64,000 bases of DNA from Flavobacteriales bacterium (GTDB lineage: Bacteria > Bacteroidota > Bacteroidia > Flavobacteriales > JASBRU01): assembly GCA_030149285.1 (NCBI GenBank), contig JASBRU010000004.1, positions 62,001 through 126,000 of the forward strand, written 5' to 3'. The notes under the pieces are model-generated. The model was given only the letters and a program-made list of their open reading frames with translations, made no database searches and was not told the DNA's origin. Below are positions 25,236 to 33,833 of this stretch, piece after piece. The first letter of the stretch is position 1. Every line of letters begins with the position of its first letter. The position numbers were made by a program, and so were the translations under genes.

Positions 25236-26234
25236 TTATACCTTTTGCAACAATTGGTTTTTAACTACCATCTCTGCAATTTGCACTGTATTGGTTGCAG
25301 CTCCTTTACGCAGGTTGTCAGATACAATCCACATGTTTAGCGTGTTCTTTTGGCTTAAATCTCTGCGTATTCTACCCACAAAAACATCATCCTTGCCGTG
25401 TGCATAAGCAGGCATTGGGTAGGTGTTTACATCCGTATTATCTTGCACGGTAACACCTGGTGTATCGTTTAATAGCTTACGGATATCCGCAGTTAAAAAT
25501 TCATTTTCAAACTCAATATTCACACTCTCAGAATGACCTCCTACAACAGGTACACGTACAGCAGTAGCTGTAACCTGAATAGAGTCATCACCTAAAATTT
25601 TGCGGGTTTCATTTACCAACTTCATCTCTTCTTTGGTGTACCCGTTATCCATAAACACATCACAATGCGGGATGCAGTTTTTATCAATCATGTATGGGTA
25701 AGCCGGATCTACCTCATCGCCAATACGCTCACCTTCCATTTGCTTTACAGCCTTTACCCCTGTACCGGTTACCGATTGGTAAGTAGAAATTACTAAACGT
25801 TTTATTTTATATTTTGCATGCAATGGTGCCAATGCCATTACCATTTGTATGGTAGAGCAATTTGGGTTTGCAATAATTTTATCTTCGGGTGTTAAGGTTT
25901 CACCATTAATCTCAGGTACTACCAGTTTTTTATCCTCATTCATTCTCCAAGCCGAAGAATTATCGATAACGGTTGTACCAACAGCTGCAAACTTAGGTGC
26001 CCATTCTAATGAAGTAGCCCCGCCTGCTGAGAACAATGCGATATTAGGTGCCATAGCAACAGCATCCTTTAAGCCTACTATAGTATACTGTTTACCCTTA
26101 TACGCTATTTGTTTACCTACAGACTTCTCTGAAGCTACAGGAATTAACTCATCTAAAGGAAAATTGCGCTCTGCAAGCACACTCAGCATTACTTGGCCTA
26201 CCATTCCGGTAGCACCTACTACAGCTACTCTCAT
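25236..26234 (-). CDS. asd: Aspartate-semialdehyde dehydrogenase
   Basis: The enzyme reduces aspartyl phosphate to aspartate semialdehyde with NADPH, the branch point to lysine/diaminopimelate, threonine and methionine. The N-terminal VGATGMVGQ is the nucleotide-binding loop, the active-site cysteine is C126 in ANPNCSTIQ, and the substrate-binding QSVTGTG and GGHSES segments with the catalytic His are intact. Length (332) is normal. The gene is divergent from uvrC, with its own -7 box at 26262-26255 (TATTTTTG) and a leader of about 15-20 bases. Confidence 0.95.
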   Translation of the reverse strand: MRVAVVGATGMVGQVMLSVLAERNFPLDELIPVASEKSVGKQIAYKGKQYTIVGLKDAVAMAPNIALFSAGGATSLEWAPKFAAVGTTVIDNSSAWRMNEDKKLVVPEINGETLTPEDKIIANPNCSTIQMVMALAPLHAKYKIKRLVISTYQSVTGTGVKAVKQMEGERIGDEVDPAYPYMIDKNCIPHCDVFMDNGYTKEEMKLVNETRKILGDDSIQVTATAVRVPVVGGHSESVNIEFENEFLTADIRKLLNDTPGVTVQDNTDVNTYPMPAYAHGKDDVFVGRIRRDLSQKNTLNMWIVSDNLRKGAATNTVQIAEMVVKNQLLQKV

Positions 26235-26254
26235 ATTATAAATTTGTTAGGCTG

Positions 26255-26262
26255 CAAAAATA
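26255..26262 (-). promoter_or_regulatory. -7 promoter element of asd
   Basis: The minus strand reads TATTTTTG, a perfect TAnnTTTG, 20 bases before the asd ATG at 26234. It is separated by about 40 bp from the divergent uvrC promoter. Confidence 0.5.
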
Positions 26263-26300
26263 CTACAAATACACATGGTTTACAATCTAGTTCTGTTGAG

Positions 26301-26308
26301 TATCTTTG
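26301..26308 (+). promoter_or_regulatory. -7 promoter element of uvrC (leaderless)
   Basis: TATCTTTG, then TTGC, then the ATG at 26313. The exact N4 distance to the start codon means that transcription should begin within a base or two of the initiation codon. Confidence 0.55.
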
Positions 26309-26312
26309 TTGC

Positions 26313-28106
26313 ATGGTAAATGAAGCTTTGAAACATATTTTACAAAGTATTCCGCATAAACCGGGAGTCTATCAATACTATGATAGTAACGGAAAAATAC
26401 TATATGTTGGTAAAGCAAAAAACCTGAAAAAAAGAGTTTCTTCTTACTTTAATAAAGAGCATGATAGCGGTAAAACCAGAGTGTTGGTTAAAAAAATTGC
26501 CGACATCAAAACCATTGTAGTAGAAACCGAAATGGACGCCCTTTTATTAGAAAATAACCTAATAAAGGAGTACCAACCCCGATACAATGTAATGCTTAGG
26601 GACGATAAAACGTACCCATGGATTTGCATTAAAAAAGAACGCTTCCCAAAAGTATTTTCTACTCGTAGGCTGATTAAAGATGGGTCTGAATACTACGGGC
26701 CATATGCTTCGGCAAAAATGGCCAATACAGTTTTAGAGCTTGTTCATCAACTCTTTCCACTTCGCAATTGTAATTTCGATTTATCAGAGAAGAATATTGA
26801 GTCCGGTAAATTTAAAGTTTGCCTAGAGTACCATATTGGCAATTGTTTAGGCCCCTGTGAAGGCAAGCAAACCGAAGCCGAGTATGACGAAATGATTACC
26901 CAAATAAGAAACATTGTAAAAGGGAACATTAGCGTGGTAACTAAGCACCTAAAGGAGCTAATGAAAACCTTTGCAGAGAACCTGCAATTTGAAGAAGCCC
27001 AACAGGTAAAAGAAAAGGTAGAGTTATTAGAAAGATACCAAGCAAAATCTACTATCGTTAATCCAAAAATTAATAATGTAGATGTCTTTTCGGTGGTGTC
27101 AGACAATGAGTATGGTTATGTAAACTTTTTGAGCATTGTAAACGGAGCCATTATTCAGTCTCATACCATAGAAATGAAAAAGAAGTTGGATGAGACAGAT
27201 GAAGAATTGCTGATATTAGGTATTACAGAATTAAGGCAGCGTTTTAATAGTCAGTCTAAAGAGTTGTACTTGTCTAAAGAGTTAGATGTTGAAATTGAGG
27301 GGCTAAAATTGACTGTGCCCAAAATTGGTGATAAAAGACAGTTGGTAGAGCTATCCATTCGCAATGCACATAACTTTAGGCAAGAGCGCTTTAAGCAAAG
27401 CAAAATTATAGACCCGGAAAGGCATAGCAAACGTATACTAGAGCAAATGCAAAAAGATTTGCGCTTGCCCCAAAAGCCTGCGCATATTGAGTGTTTTGAC
27501 AACTCTAATATTCAGGGTACAAATCCCGTGGCAGCTTGTGTGGTATTTAAAAATGCTAAGCCCAGCAAAAAAGATTACAGGCACTTTAACATTAAAACTG
27601 TTGTTGGCCCTGATGATTTTGCCTCAATGGAAGAAGTGGTATACCGCAGGTACAAAAGACTAAGAGATGAAAACCAACCCCTACCCCAACTTATAGTTAT
27701 AGATGGTGGAAAAGGACAATTAAGCTCTGCTGTAAAAAGCTTAGATGCATTGGGCTTAAGAGGTAAAATTGCTATTATAGGTATTGCTAAACGCTTAGAA
27801 GAACTGTACTACCCAAATGATCCTTTACCATTATATTTAGATAAAAAGTCTGAGACATTAAAGGTCATACAACAATTACGTAATGAGGCGCATCGCTTTG
27901 GTATAGAGCACCATAGAAACAGAAGAAGCAAGGCAAGTATTAAGTCTGAGCTAGAAGATATCCCCGGTGTAGGGCAAGCCACAATTAATGACCTACTAAA
28001 AGCGTTTAAGTCTGTTAAAAGAGTAAAAGAAGCTAGCGAAAATGAATTGAAGGAAATTGTGGGTTTATCAAAGGCAAAAAAAATACACTCTTTTTTTAAT
28101 TCGTAA
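26313..28106 (+). CDS. uvrC: Excinuclease ABC subunit C
   Basis: UvrC makes both incisions in nucleotide excision repair after UvrAB damage recognition. The 597-residue protein has the GIY-YIG nuclease domain (PGVYQYY ... ILYVGKAKNLKKRV, about 11-34), a Cys cluster (C-x8-C around CLEYHIGNCLGPCEG), a UVR UvrB-interaction helix pair (about 205-235), the RNase H-like nuclease domain (HIECFDNSNIQG and LIVIDGGKGQL with catalytic Asp) and C-terminal HhH motifs (LEDIPGVGQATINDLL). The start at 26313 is chosen over an upstream in-frame start at 26193 that would cross the divergent asd gene; the -7 box at 26301-26308 supports it. Confidence 0.96.
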   Translation: MVNEALKHILQSIPHKPGVYQYYDSNGKILYVGKAKNLKKRVSSYFNKEHDSGKTRVLVKKIADIKTIVVETEMDALLLENNLIKEYQPRYNVMLRDDKTYPWICIKKERFPKVFSTRRLIKDGSEYYGPYASAKMANTVLELVHQLFPLRNCNFDLSEKNIESGKFKVCLEYHIGNCLGPCEGKQTEAEYDEMITQIRNIVKGNISVVTKHLKELMKTFAENLQFEEAQQVKEKVELLERYQAKSTIVNPKINNVDVFSVVSDNEYGYVNFLSIVNGAIIQSHTIEMKKKLDETDEELLILGITELRQRFNSQSKELYLSKELDVEIEGLKLTVPKIGDKRQLVELSIRNAHNFRQERFKQSKIIDPERHSKRILEQMQKDLRLPQKPAHIECFDNSNIQGTNPVAACVVFKNAKPSKKDYRHFNIKTVVGPDDFASMEEVVYRRYKRLRDENQPLPQLIVIDGGKGQLSSAVKSLDALGLRGKIAIIGIAKRLEELYYPNDPLPLYLDKKSETLKVIQQLRNEAHRFGIEHHRNRRSKASIKSELEDIPGVGQATINDLLKAFKSVKRVKEASENELKEIVGLSKAKKIHSFFNS

Positions 28107-28111
28107 ATTTG
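28104..28111 (+). promoter_or_regulatory. -7 promoter element of the patatin-like gene
   Basis: TAAATTTG, a perfect TAnnTTTG, starting on the uvrC stop codon (TAA 28104-28106) and 30 bases before the next ATG at 28142. The gene after uvrC therefore has its own promoter. Confidence 0.5.
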
Positions 28112-28141
28112 TGGGCATCCTATAAGAACCAACAACACCTG

Positions 28142-30355
28142 ATGTATAACCGAAAGCTACTTTTTCTACTTATACCCCTCTTATTTTTAAGCTTTACCCG
28201 AAATGCTTTTGCTCAAAATCAGGCAGAAAATGCACGTCCAAAGGTAGCCGTAATACTTAGTGGTGGTAGCGGAAAAGGCTTTGCACACATAGGTGCTTTG
28301 CGCGTAATAGAAAAAGCAGGTATAAAACCCGACTTGATTGGTGGCACCAGCATGGGAGCTGTAATTGCTGCACTATATGCAATAGGCTATAGTTTAGATG
28401 ATATTGAAGAAATTATCCTTTCCTTAGATTGGGACCAAGTAATGAGCGACAACATCTCTAGGAGAGAACTTTTTATTGAAGAAAAAACCGGAGACGAACG
28501 ATATGTTGCTTCTTTCCCCATTAAGGATGGGAAAATAGGTTTACCGTCCGGACTTTCGGGCGGACAAAACTTATCTAATTTATTAATTAGGCTAACAGAG
28601 AGAGTTCATCATATAGAAGATTTTAATGACTTTCAAATCCCTTTCTTTTGTGTTACAACTAATATAGAAACCGGAGAGCAAGTAATTTTAGATGGCGGTT
28701 ATTTGCCCGATGCTCTTAGAGCTTCTTCCTCTATTCCTACATTTTTTAATCCGGTAGAAATAGATGGTGCCCTTTATATAGATGGTGGCGTGGTAAACAA
28801 TTTTCCGGTTTTTGAAGCGAGAATGAAAGGTGCCGAAATAGTAATTGGTTCGGATGTACAGTCTCCTTTATATGAGCAAGAAGAGCTGAATAGTTTTGTA
28901 AGAATTATGGAGCAAGCCACCAGCTTTGCTAACAAAGAACAAAATAAATATCAGCAAAAGTTATGCGACATCATTATTACCCCAGAAATAGGTAAGTATG
29001 CCATTACTGATTTTGATGATGCAGACTCTATTATTTACAAATCCAATAAATACTGTGAGCGCTACTATGATGATTTAAAAGCGCTGGCAGACAGTATTAA
29101 CAACCTTGGCCCTGCTTATACTCACCCTCAAGCTATAACTCCTCTAGACTCATTATACATTGCTGAGCTTGAAATTATTGGAGAAGAAAAAATTTCTGAG
29201 GAACTGATACTCGGAAAACTAAACCTTAGAGTTCCGTATAATCACACCCATAAAAGCTTACAAAAAGCTATAGATAGAGTATATGGAAGCCAATATTTTA
29301 GTTCTGTAAACTACAAGTTAACTCCTGTTGAGGGAGGTTGGTTTAAGCTAACCCTTAGAGTAAAAGAAAAAGTTACCGATAAAGAGTTTAAAGTAGGCTT
29401 ACACTATGATAGTGACTTTAACGTAGGTGTTTTACTAAACACCACTTTTAGAAATGTTGGTGTAAAAGGCTCTAAATTCCTTTTAGAAGGAGTAATTAGC
29501 GATAATCCTCGGCTTTGGGCAAGCTACTATATTGATAGAGGCATTAAGCCTAGCTTAGGTATTGATTTTAGATCACATCATTTTAAAGCCGGTACATATA
29601 GTCTCGATAGAGAAAAAATAGGCAGCTTTGAGTACTCAGACTATGTATTGAGTGTTTCATTGCAATCTACTTTTTTCAACTCTTATGCAATAGGTTTTGG
29701 CGCAGAGGTAGATAGAACTTTACTTATTGGAGATGTAACCCCCGAAGGGTTTGAAGATTTTAAAGCGACCTTCTTTAATTTATTTGGGCATATCAAAGCA
29801 GAGTCTTTTAATAGAGGCGCATTCCCAACCACTGGCGTACGGTTTAATACTACTGTAAAAACCATTTTTGATGATTTTAGCGAGGGTAATTTTGAGCCCG
29901 TTACTATCTTTAATGTACAATTCCACCAGGCCATTCCTCTAGGTAAAAGAATATCTCTTCATCCAAGAATAATGGGAGGCGCAACCATTGGCCCGGACCC
30001 CCCTGCCCCCTACCAGTTTTATTTAGGTAGTAATGGCGAAAATTATATTAAAAATATAATGCCCTTTATCGGCTTTAATTACATGGAAATTATTGGTCGT
30101 AATGCTTTAATTGCTAGGCTAGACTTACAAACTGAAATTGCAAAAAACCACTTCATCACCCTTAAGGTAAACGGCGCCAAAACCGACCCTATTTTTGAAA
30201 AACTATTTGACTTATCTGCAAATGAATCTATTTTCAACGGCTACGGAATTAGCTATGGCTACAATAGTATGATTGGCCCCATAGAACTTACTGTATATGG
30301 CTCAGACTCACATGATGAGATACGCAGCTATATCAGCATCGGCTTCTGGTTCTAA
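28142..30355 (+). CDS. Patatin-like phospholipase fused to POTRA and outer-membrane barrel
   Basis: About 737 residues. A signal peptide (about 1-24, ending AFAQ) is followed by a patatin domain with the oxyanion loop LSGGSGKGFAHIG, nucleophile Ser70 in GTSMG and catalytic Asp214 in DGG. A POTRA-like segment (about 345-420, LYIAELEIIGEEKISEELI) and a C-terminal beta-barrel of the BamA/TpsB type ending in a terminal aromatic (FWF) complete it. This is the PlpD/type Vd autotransporter layout, in which the barrel delivers the lipase to or across the outer membrane. ATG 28142 begins the signal peptide. It belongs to a Bacteroidota-wide group whose substrates are not known to me. Confidence 0.88.
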   Translation: MYNRKLLFLLIPLLFLSFTRNAFAQNQAENARPKVAVILSGGSGKGFAHIGALRVIEKAGIKPDLIGGTSMGAVIAALYAIGYSLDDIEEIILSLDWDQVMSDNISRRELFIEEKTGDERYVASFPIKDGKIGLPSGLSGGQNLSNLLIRLTERVHHIEDFNDFQIPFFCVTTNIETGEQVILDGGYLPDALRASSSIPTFFNPVEIDGALYIDGGVVNNFPVFEARMKGAEIVIGSDVQSPLYEQEELNSFVRIMEQATSFANKEQNKYQQKLCDIIITPEIGKYAITDFDDADSIIYKSNKYCERYYDDLKALADSINNLGPAYTHPQAITPLDSLYIAELEIIGEEKISEELILGKLNLRVPYNHTHKSLQKAIDRVYGSQYFSSVNYKLTPVEGGWFKLTLRVKEKVTDKEFKVGLHYDSDFNVGVLLNTTFRNVGVKGSKFLLEGVISDNPRLWASYYIDRGIKPSLGIDFRSHHFKAGTYSLDREKIGSFEYSDYVLSVSLQSTFFNSYAIGFGAEVDRTLLIGDVTPEGFEDFKATFFNLFGHIKAESFNRGAFPTTGVRFNTTVKTIFDDFSEGNFEPVTIFNVQFHQAIPLGKRISLHPRIMGGATIGPDPPAPYQFYLGSNGENYIKNIMPFIGFNYMEIIGRNALIARLDLQTEIAKNHFITLKVNGAKTDPIFEKLFDLSANESIFNGYGISYGYNSMIGPIELTVYGSDSHDEIRSYISIGFWF

Positions 30356-30419
30356 AAATTTCTGCGCATTTTATGGAGTTTACAACTCTTTGCATCCTAT
30401 AAGCACTAAAAAGGATGTT

Positions 30420-30848
30420 ATGAAGAATATTACTCTATTATTAATTCTTACACTTATCAGCTGTAAATCAACCCTACTTGCACAAAGTACAGGCGAAATT
30501 AGCGGGGTTATTTATGATTCCTTGTCAGGCGAAGAAATTCCCGGAGCAAACGTATATGTAGAAGTTGATGGCGAAAAAATTGGTGGTACTACCGATATAA
30601 ATGGTTGTTTTACAATCAAATCTTTAAAACCTGGGTTGTACGATGTTAAAGTATCTTTTATAGGATATGTCACGCAAACTGTAGTTGATATAAAGGTTTT
30701 TGCAAATCAGGTTACCAGCTTATATGATATAAAGCTTATAGAGGACACATTGCCTAAGGGTTGTTATGGAGGACCGCTTTTTCAAAATAAAAATGCTTCA
30801 AAATTTGAAACCTCTGGCCAAGAAATTCACAACCTACCATACAGATAG
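30420..30848 (+). CDS. Short secreted CarboxypepD_reg-like protein (truncated paralogue of the next gene)
   Basis: 142 residues: signal peptide (about 1-21, with a SCK segment that could be a lipobox), one CarboxypepD_reg beta-sandwich (about 25-105, GEISGVIYDSLSGEEIPGANV...) and a short tail. It is closely similar to the N-terminal half of the protein encoded at 30947; alignment continues to HNLPYR, where the paralogue enters its plug domain (HELPRTQNLNEIVA). So the gene is either a truncated duplicate or a stand-alone domain protein. No plug-like sequence is seen after its stop. ATG 30420 is the start that gives a signal peptide. Confidence 0.75.
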   Translation: MKNITLLLILTLISCKSTLLAQSTGEISGVIYDSLSGEEIPGANVYVEVDGEKIGGTTDINGCFTIKSLKPGLYDVKVSFIGYVTQTVVDIKVFANQVTSLYDIKLIEDTLPKGCYGGPLFQNKNASKFETSGQEIHNLPYR

Positions 30849-30946
30849 AAAGCTTATTCACAAAAAAGTAAATTCTTTTTATGGAATTTCTCATTCGGTA
30901 GCATCCTATTACCGAAAAGGGTTTATTAATCAAAAATTCAAATGCT

Positions 30947-31729
30947 ATGAAAAAGAAAATATTATTACTGGTTTTTGCTGCGATTTCGTTTGGGGGGGTG
31001 TCTTTTGCCCAAAATAGCGGAGAGATTAACGGCAAGGTTTATGATGCCTCCTCAGGCGAAATTATAATCGGGGCAAACGTGTATGTAGAACTAGGAGAAA
31101 CAAAAATTGGTGGCGCAACCGATATAAATGGTCGGTTTACTGTTAAGCCACTACCCCCGGGTACTTATATTGTTAAAGTATCATTTATTGGTTATACCGA
31201 AAAAAAGATTGCCGGCATACAGGTATATGCTAACCAAGTTACTTACCTGAATGATATAAAAATATCTGAAGGCGGAACAACTTTAGGCCCAATTGAATTA
31301 TCAAGTGGTCCTCCGATTGGTCACAAAAATCCAAATTTAGTTCAAATTTCTAGTGCTAAAATCCATGAGTTACCCAGAACTCAAAACCTCAATGAAATTG
31401 TAGCAACAGTTGGAGGCGGAACTTATGTAAGTGATGATGGGCAAACTTTACATGTAAGAGGAGCGCGACCAAACTCAAATTCTTACTATATTGATGGGGT
31501 TTTGGTACAAGACATAAACTCATCTATGGTACCATCTAACGCAATAGGTAGTATGCAAGTTTATGTAGGCGGAGTACCAGCCAGATATGGCGATGTAACA
31601 GGTGGTGTAATAGCTATAGAAACACGCACTTATTTTGATGATTACTATGAAGCTGTTTATTTAAATAGCCTTTACGAAGAGGCTGCTAAAAAGAAAAAAG
31701 AGAAAGAAGCAGCAGAGAACAAGGAATAA
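30947..31729 (+). CDS. CarboxypepD_reg plus TonB-receptor plug protein without a barrel
   Basis: 260 residues: signal peptide (about 1-21), CarboxypepD_reg domain (about 22-105), a receptor plug domain (about 130-225, IHELPRTQNLNEIVATVGGG ... LHVRGARPNSNSYYIDGV ... VYVGGVPARYGDVTGGVI) and a charged C-terminal tail (EEAAKKKKEKEAAENKE). All the sequence marks of a SusC/TonB-dependent receptor N-terminus are present, but the 22-strand barrel that should follow is absent; the stop is clean and a sigma factor gene begins 15 bp later. The protein is likely periplasmic, perhaps bound to a separate barrel or acting as a signalling module for the adjacent sigma factor. Confidence 0.85.
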   Translation: MKKKILLLVFAAISFGGVSFAQNSGEINGKVYDASSGEIIIGANVYVELGETKIGGATDINGRFTVKPLPPGTYIVKVSFIGYTEKKIAGIQVYANQVTYLNDIKISEGGTTLGPIELSSGPPIGHKNPNLVQISSAKIHELPRTQNLNEIVATVGGGTYVSDDGQTLHVRGARPNSNSYYIDGVLVQDINSSMVPSNAIGSMQVYVGGVPARYGDVTGGVIAIETRTYFDDYYEAVYLNSLYEEAAKKKKEKEAAENKE

Positions 31730-31744
31730 TATGTAGTAAAATAA

Positions 31745-32332
31745 ATGTTTAAGAAGCGCAGCAAAAAACTTCAACAATTATCTGATCTGGAGCTGGTAGC
31801 CAACTACCAGCTTTCAGAGGATAATGCCTGCTTGGAGATTTTGTACGAGCGCTTTTCGCATTTGGTATATGGTGTATGCCTTAAATACCTGAAAAACGTA
31901 GCCGATAGCCAAGATATGGTAATCACCGTTTTTCAAAAGCTGATGAACGATTTAAAAACAACAGAAGTAAACAACTTTCAGTCTTGGTTATACGTAGTAA
32001 CAAAAAACCAATGTTTAATGCTACTGCGCAAACAAAGTAGAGAAAGAGACCGTAAAAAGTATATAGAAGAAGTTGGGCTAAATGAAAAATATGCTGATAC
32101 TGTTGAAGAACAGTTTGAAGTTAAAGAAGCAAAATTAACCGCCTTAGAAAAGGCAATGAAACAACTAAAACCAGAACAAAAGCTTTGTGTAGATCTCTTT
32201 TATTTAAAAGAAAAATCATACAACGAAGTAGCAGATGAAACAGGCTTTACCTTAAAACAAGTAAAGAGTTATATACAAAATGGCAAAAGAAACTTAGGTT
32301 TGCTAATGGCAAGAGAAAATGAAAACTCCTGA
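31745..32332 (+). CDS. ECF-type RNA polymerase sigma factor
   Basis: This 195-residue sigma-70-family protein has region 2 (about 25-95, with ILYERFSHLVYGVCLKYLKNVADSQDMVITVFQKL and a WLYVVTKNQC promoter-melting segment) and region 4 (about 138-188, LKPEQKLCVDLFYLKEKSYNEVADETGFTLKQVKSYIQNGKRNL). It starts 15 bp after the plug protein gene and overlaps the following membrane protein by 14 bases, so the three are one transcript. The membrane protein that follows is its natural anti-sigma candidate. Confidence 0.88.
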   Translation: MFKKRSKKLQQLSDLELVANYQLSEDNACLEILYERFSHLVYGVCLKYLKNVADSQDMVITVFQKLMNDLKTTEVNNFQSWLYVVTKNQCLMLLRKQSRERDRKKYIEEVGLNEKYADTVEEQFEVKEAKLTALEKAMKQLKPEQKLCVDLFYLKEKSYNEVADETGFTLKQVKSYIQNGKRNLGLLMARENENS

Positions 32333-33749
32333 TAATAAACATAACGCCGAGCACATTAGTGCAGATGAATTGCAACGCTACTTTGATGGCGAAATGAGCA
32401 ATGCAGAAATGCGTGCCTTAGAACAGAAGTTAGACAATGACTTTAACTCTGATGCTTTTGATGGATTTGAAGCCAACAGAAATGCATTGGCAGACATGGA
32501 TGCCTTAAAAAGTCGCTTTGAAAACGAAGTGATTGGACAAAAAGGAGCAGGGTCCTCTAATACGGTTAGGTATCTTACTTATGCTACTGGTATTGCGGCC
32601 ATATTGGTTATCGGTTTCTTTATCTTTAAACCCAATGAACCTTACTTAAACCCTGAGCAATTAGAAAAGGTAATGCCTACAGCTGTTGTGGATTCTGCAA
32701 TAGCAGATAGTGACACTTATGTAGTAGAAGAAAGTGCAGATACTTTTCTATTTGATTATACAAGCCCTTCTGAACCAAAAGACGAAATAAATAATAACCT
32801 AAGTGTAGGTATAGGTGATATTATCTCTACAGAAAAAGATAGCTCACCGTCTTTATTACTAAAACAAGAATCCTTCTCTCTATCCCCTACAAATAACGAA
32901 GGCTTGATTGGCGTTTATGATAATATCCCTGAGCCTGATTATACTTCGGGGTGGGCTAATGGTAGCAATAGCATAGCAAATATATCTCTTTCTGATACAA
33001 GCTTTATATTACTAGACATTGCCGAAGAAGATGCCGAACTGGAAAACGCTAAACCTCTAGAACCTGCTTTGCAAATTACCTATAGCAATACGGTACAAGA
33101 CCAAAGAGACTTCTCATATGTAGAGGCTGAAGAAATTGCGGCTAGAGGATATGAAATGGAAGACAGAACTGACGAAAAAGAAGATAAAAAACCCTTACCT
33201 ATAAAGTATATTATAGATCTTAAAGTGGTTAACTATGATAGTAGAGAAACTCCTGAAGTAAATGACTCTGATAAGATTGAATTACTTCGTGAAAGACATA
33301 AGTCTAAGAGTATTTCGCCTAGATTTAGCAACCCAGACAACTATGCAAAAGGCATTGAGAACAATAATAATGTAAACTACTGGAACACCCCTAAAGTAAC
33401 CGAAATACCCTATGATGACTTTTTGGAAGAGGCCTTAAGTAAGTTTAAAAAGCAAGACTTTAAAGATGCTATAGATGATTTTACTATTATTTTAGATACT
33501 TATCCGGAAGATGCCAATGCGCTTTTTTACGCAGGCTTATGCTACTATAATCTCAACCTGCCTGATAGAGCTATTAATTATTTCGGCTTACTACAACAAA
33601 CCCCTTTTGATGAGGAAGCTGCTTGGTATGAGGCCCTGAGTTATAAACTAAAAGACGATGACGCAACTGCCAAAAAACTATTGCAAAATATTGCCAAAGC
33701 CAACGGCTTTTATGCCAAAAGAGCTCAAGAGATGTTAACTAATTACTAG
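32319..33749 (+). CDS. Membrane protein with TPR C-terminus, probable anti-sigma factor
   Basis: 476 residues: a cytoplasmic N-terminal helical domain (about 10-80) without the Cys/His pair of zinc anti-sigma factors, one transmembrane helix (about 85-104), a long low-complexity periplasmic linker, and a TPR-like C-terminal domain (about 365-476, SKFKKQDFKDAIDDFTIIL...). The arrangement (cytoplasmic domain, single helix, sensor domain, overlapping the sigma gene) is that of anti-sigma factors. The N-terminus (ISADELQRYFDGEMSNAEMRALEQKL) resembles the first helices of Bacteroidota anti-sigma proteins. A TPR sensor is unusual and suggests binding of a peptide or protein, perhaps the plug proteins encoded upstream. 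Confidence 0.65.
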   Translation: MKTPDNKHNAEHISADELQRYFDGEMSNAEMRALEQKLDNDFNSDAFDGFEANRNALADMDALKSRFENEVIGQKGAGSSNTVRYLTYATGIAAILVIGFFIFKPNEPYLNPEQLEKVMPTAVVDSAIADSDTYVVEESADTFLFDYTSPSEPKDEINNNLSVGIGDIISTEKDSSPSLLLKQESFSLSPTNNEGLIGVYDNIPEPDYTSGWANGSNSIANISLSDTSFILLDIAEEDAELENAKPLEPALQITYSNTVQDQRDFSYVEAEEIAARGYEMEDRTDEKEDKKPLPIKYIIDLKVVNYDSRETPEVNDSDKIELLRERHKSKSISPRFSNPDNYAKGIENNNNVNYWNTPKVTEIPYDDFLEEALSKFKKQDFKDAIDDFTIILDTYPEDANALFYAGLCYYNLNLPDRAINYFGLLQQTPFDEEAAWYEALSYKLKDDDATAKKLLQNIAKANGFYAKRAQEMLTNY

Positions 33750-33833
33750 TCCCCTCGCACATTTTTTACTTCATTTTTGTTATCCTAAAAATGCTAAATT
33801 GCACAATAGTTGCGTTTGTAAACTAAAGTAGGT

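Noticed and set aside
30849-30946. A frameshifted plug domain following the short CarboxypepD_reg protein.
   Set aside because: No plug-like residues can be read in any plus-strand frame of this 98-bp gap.
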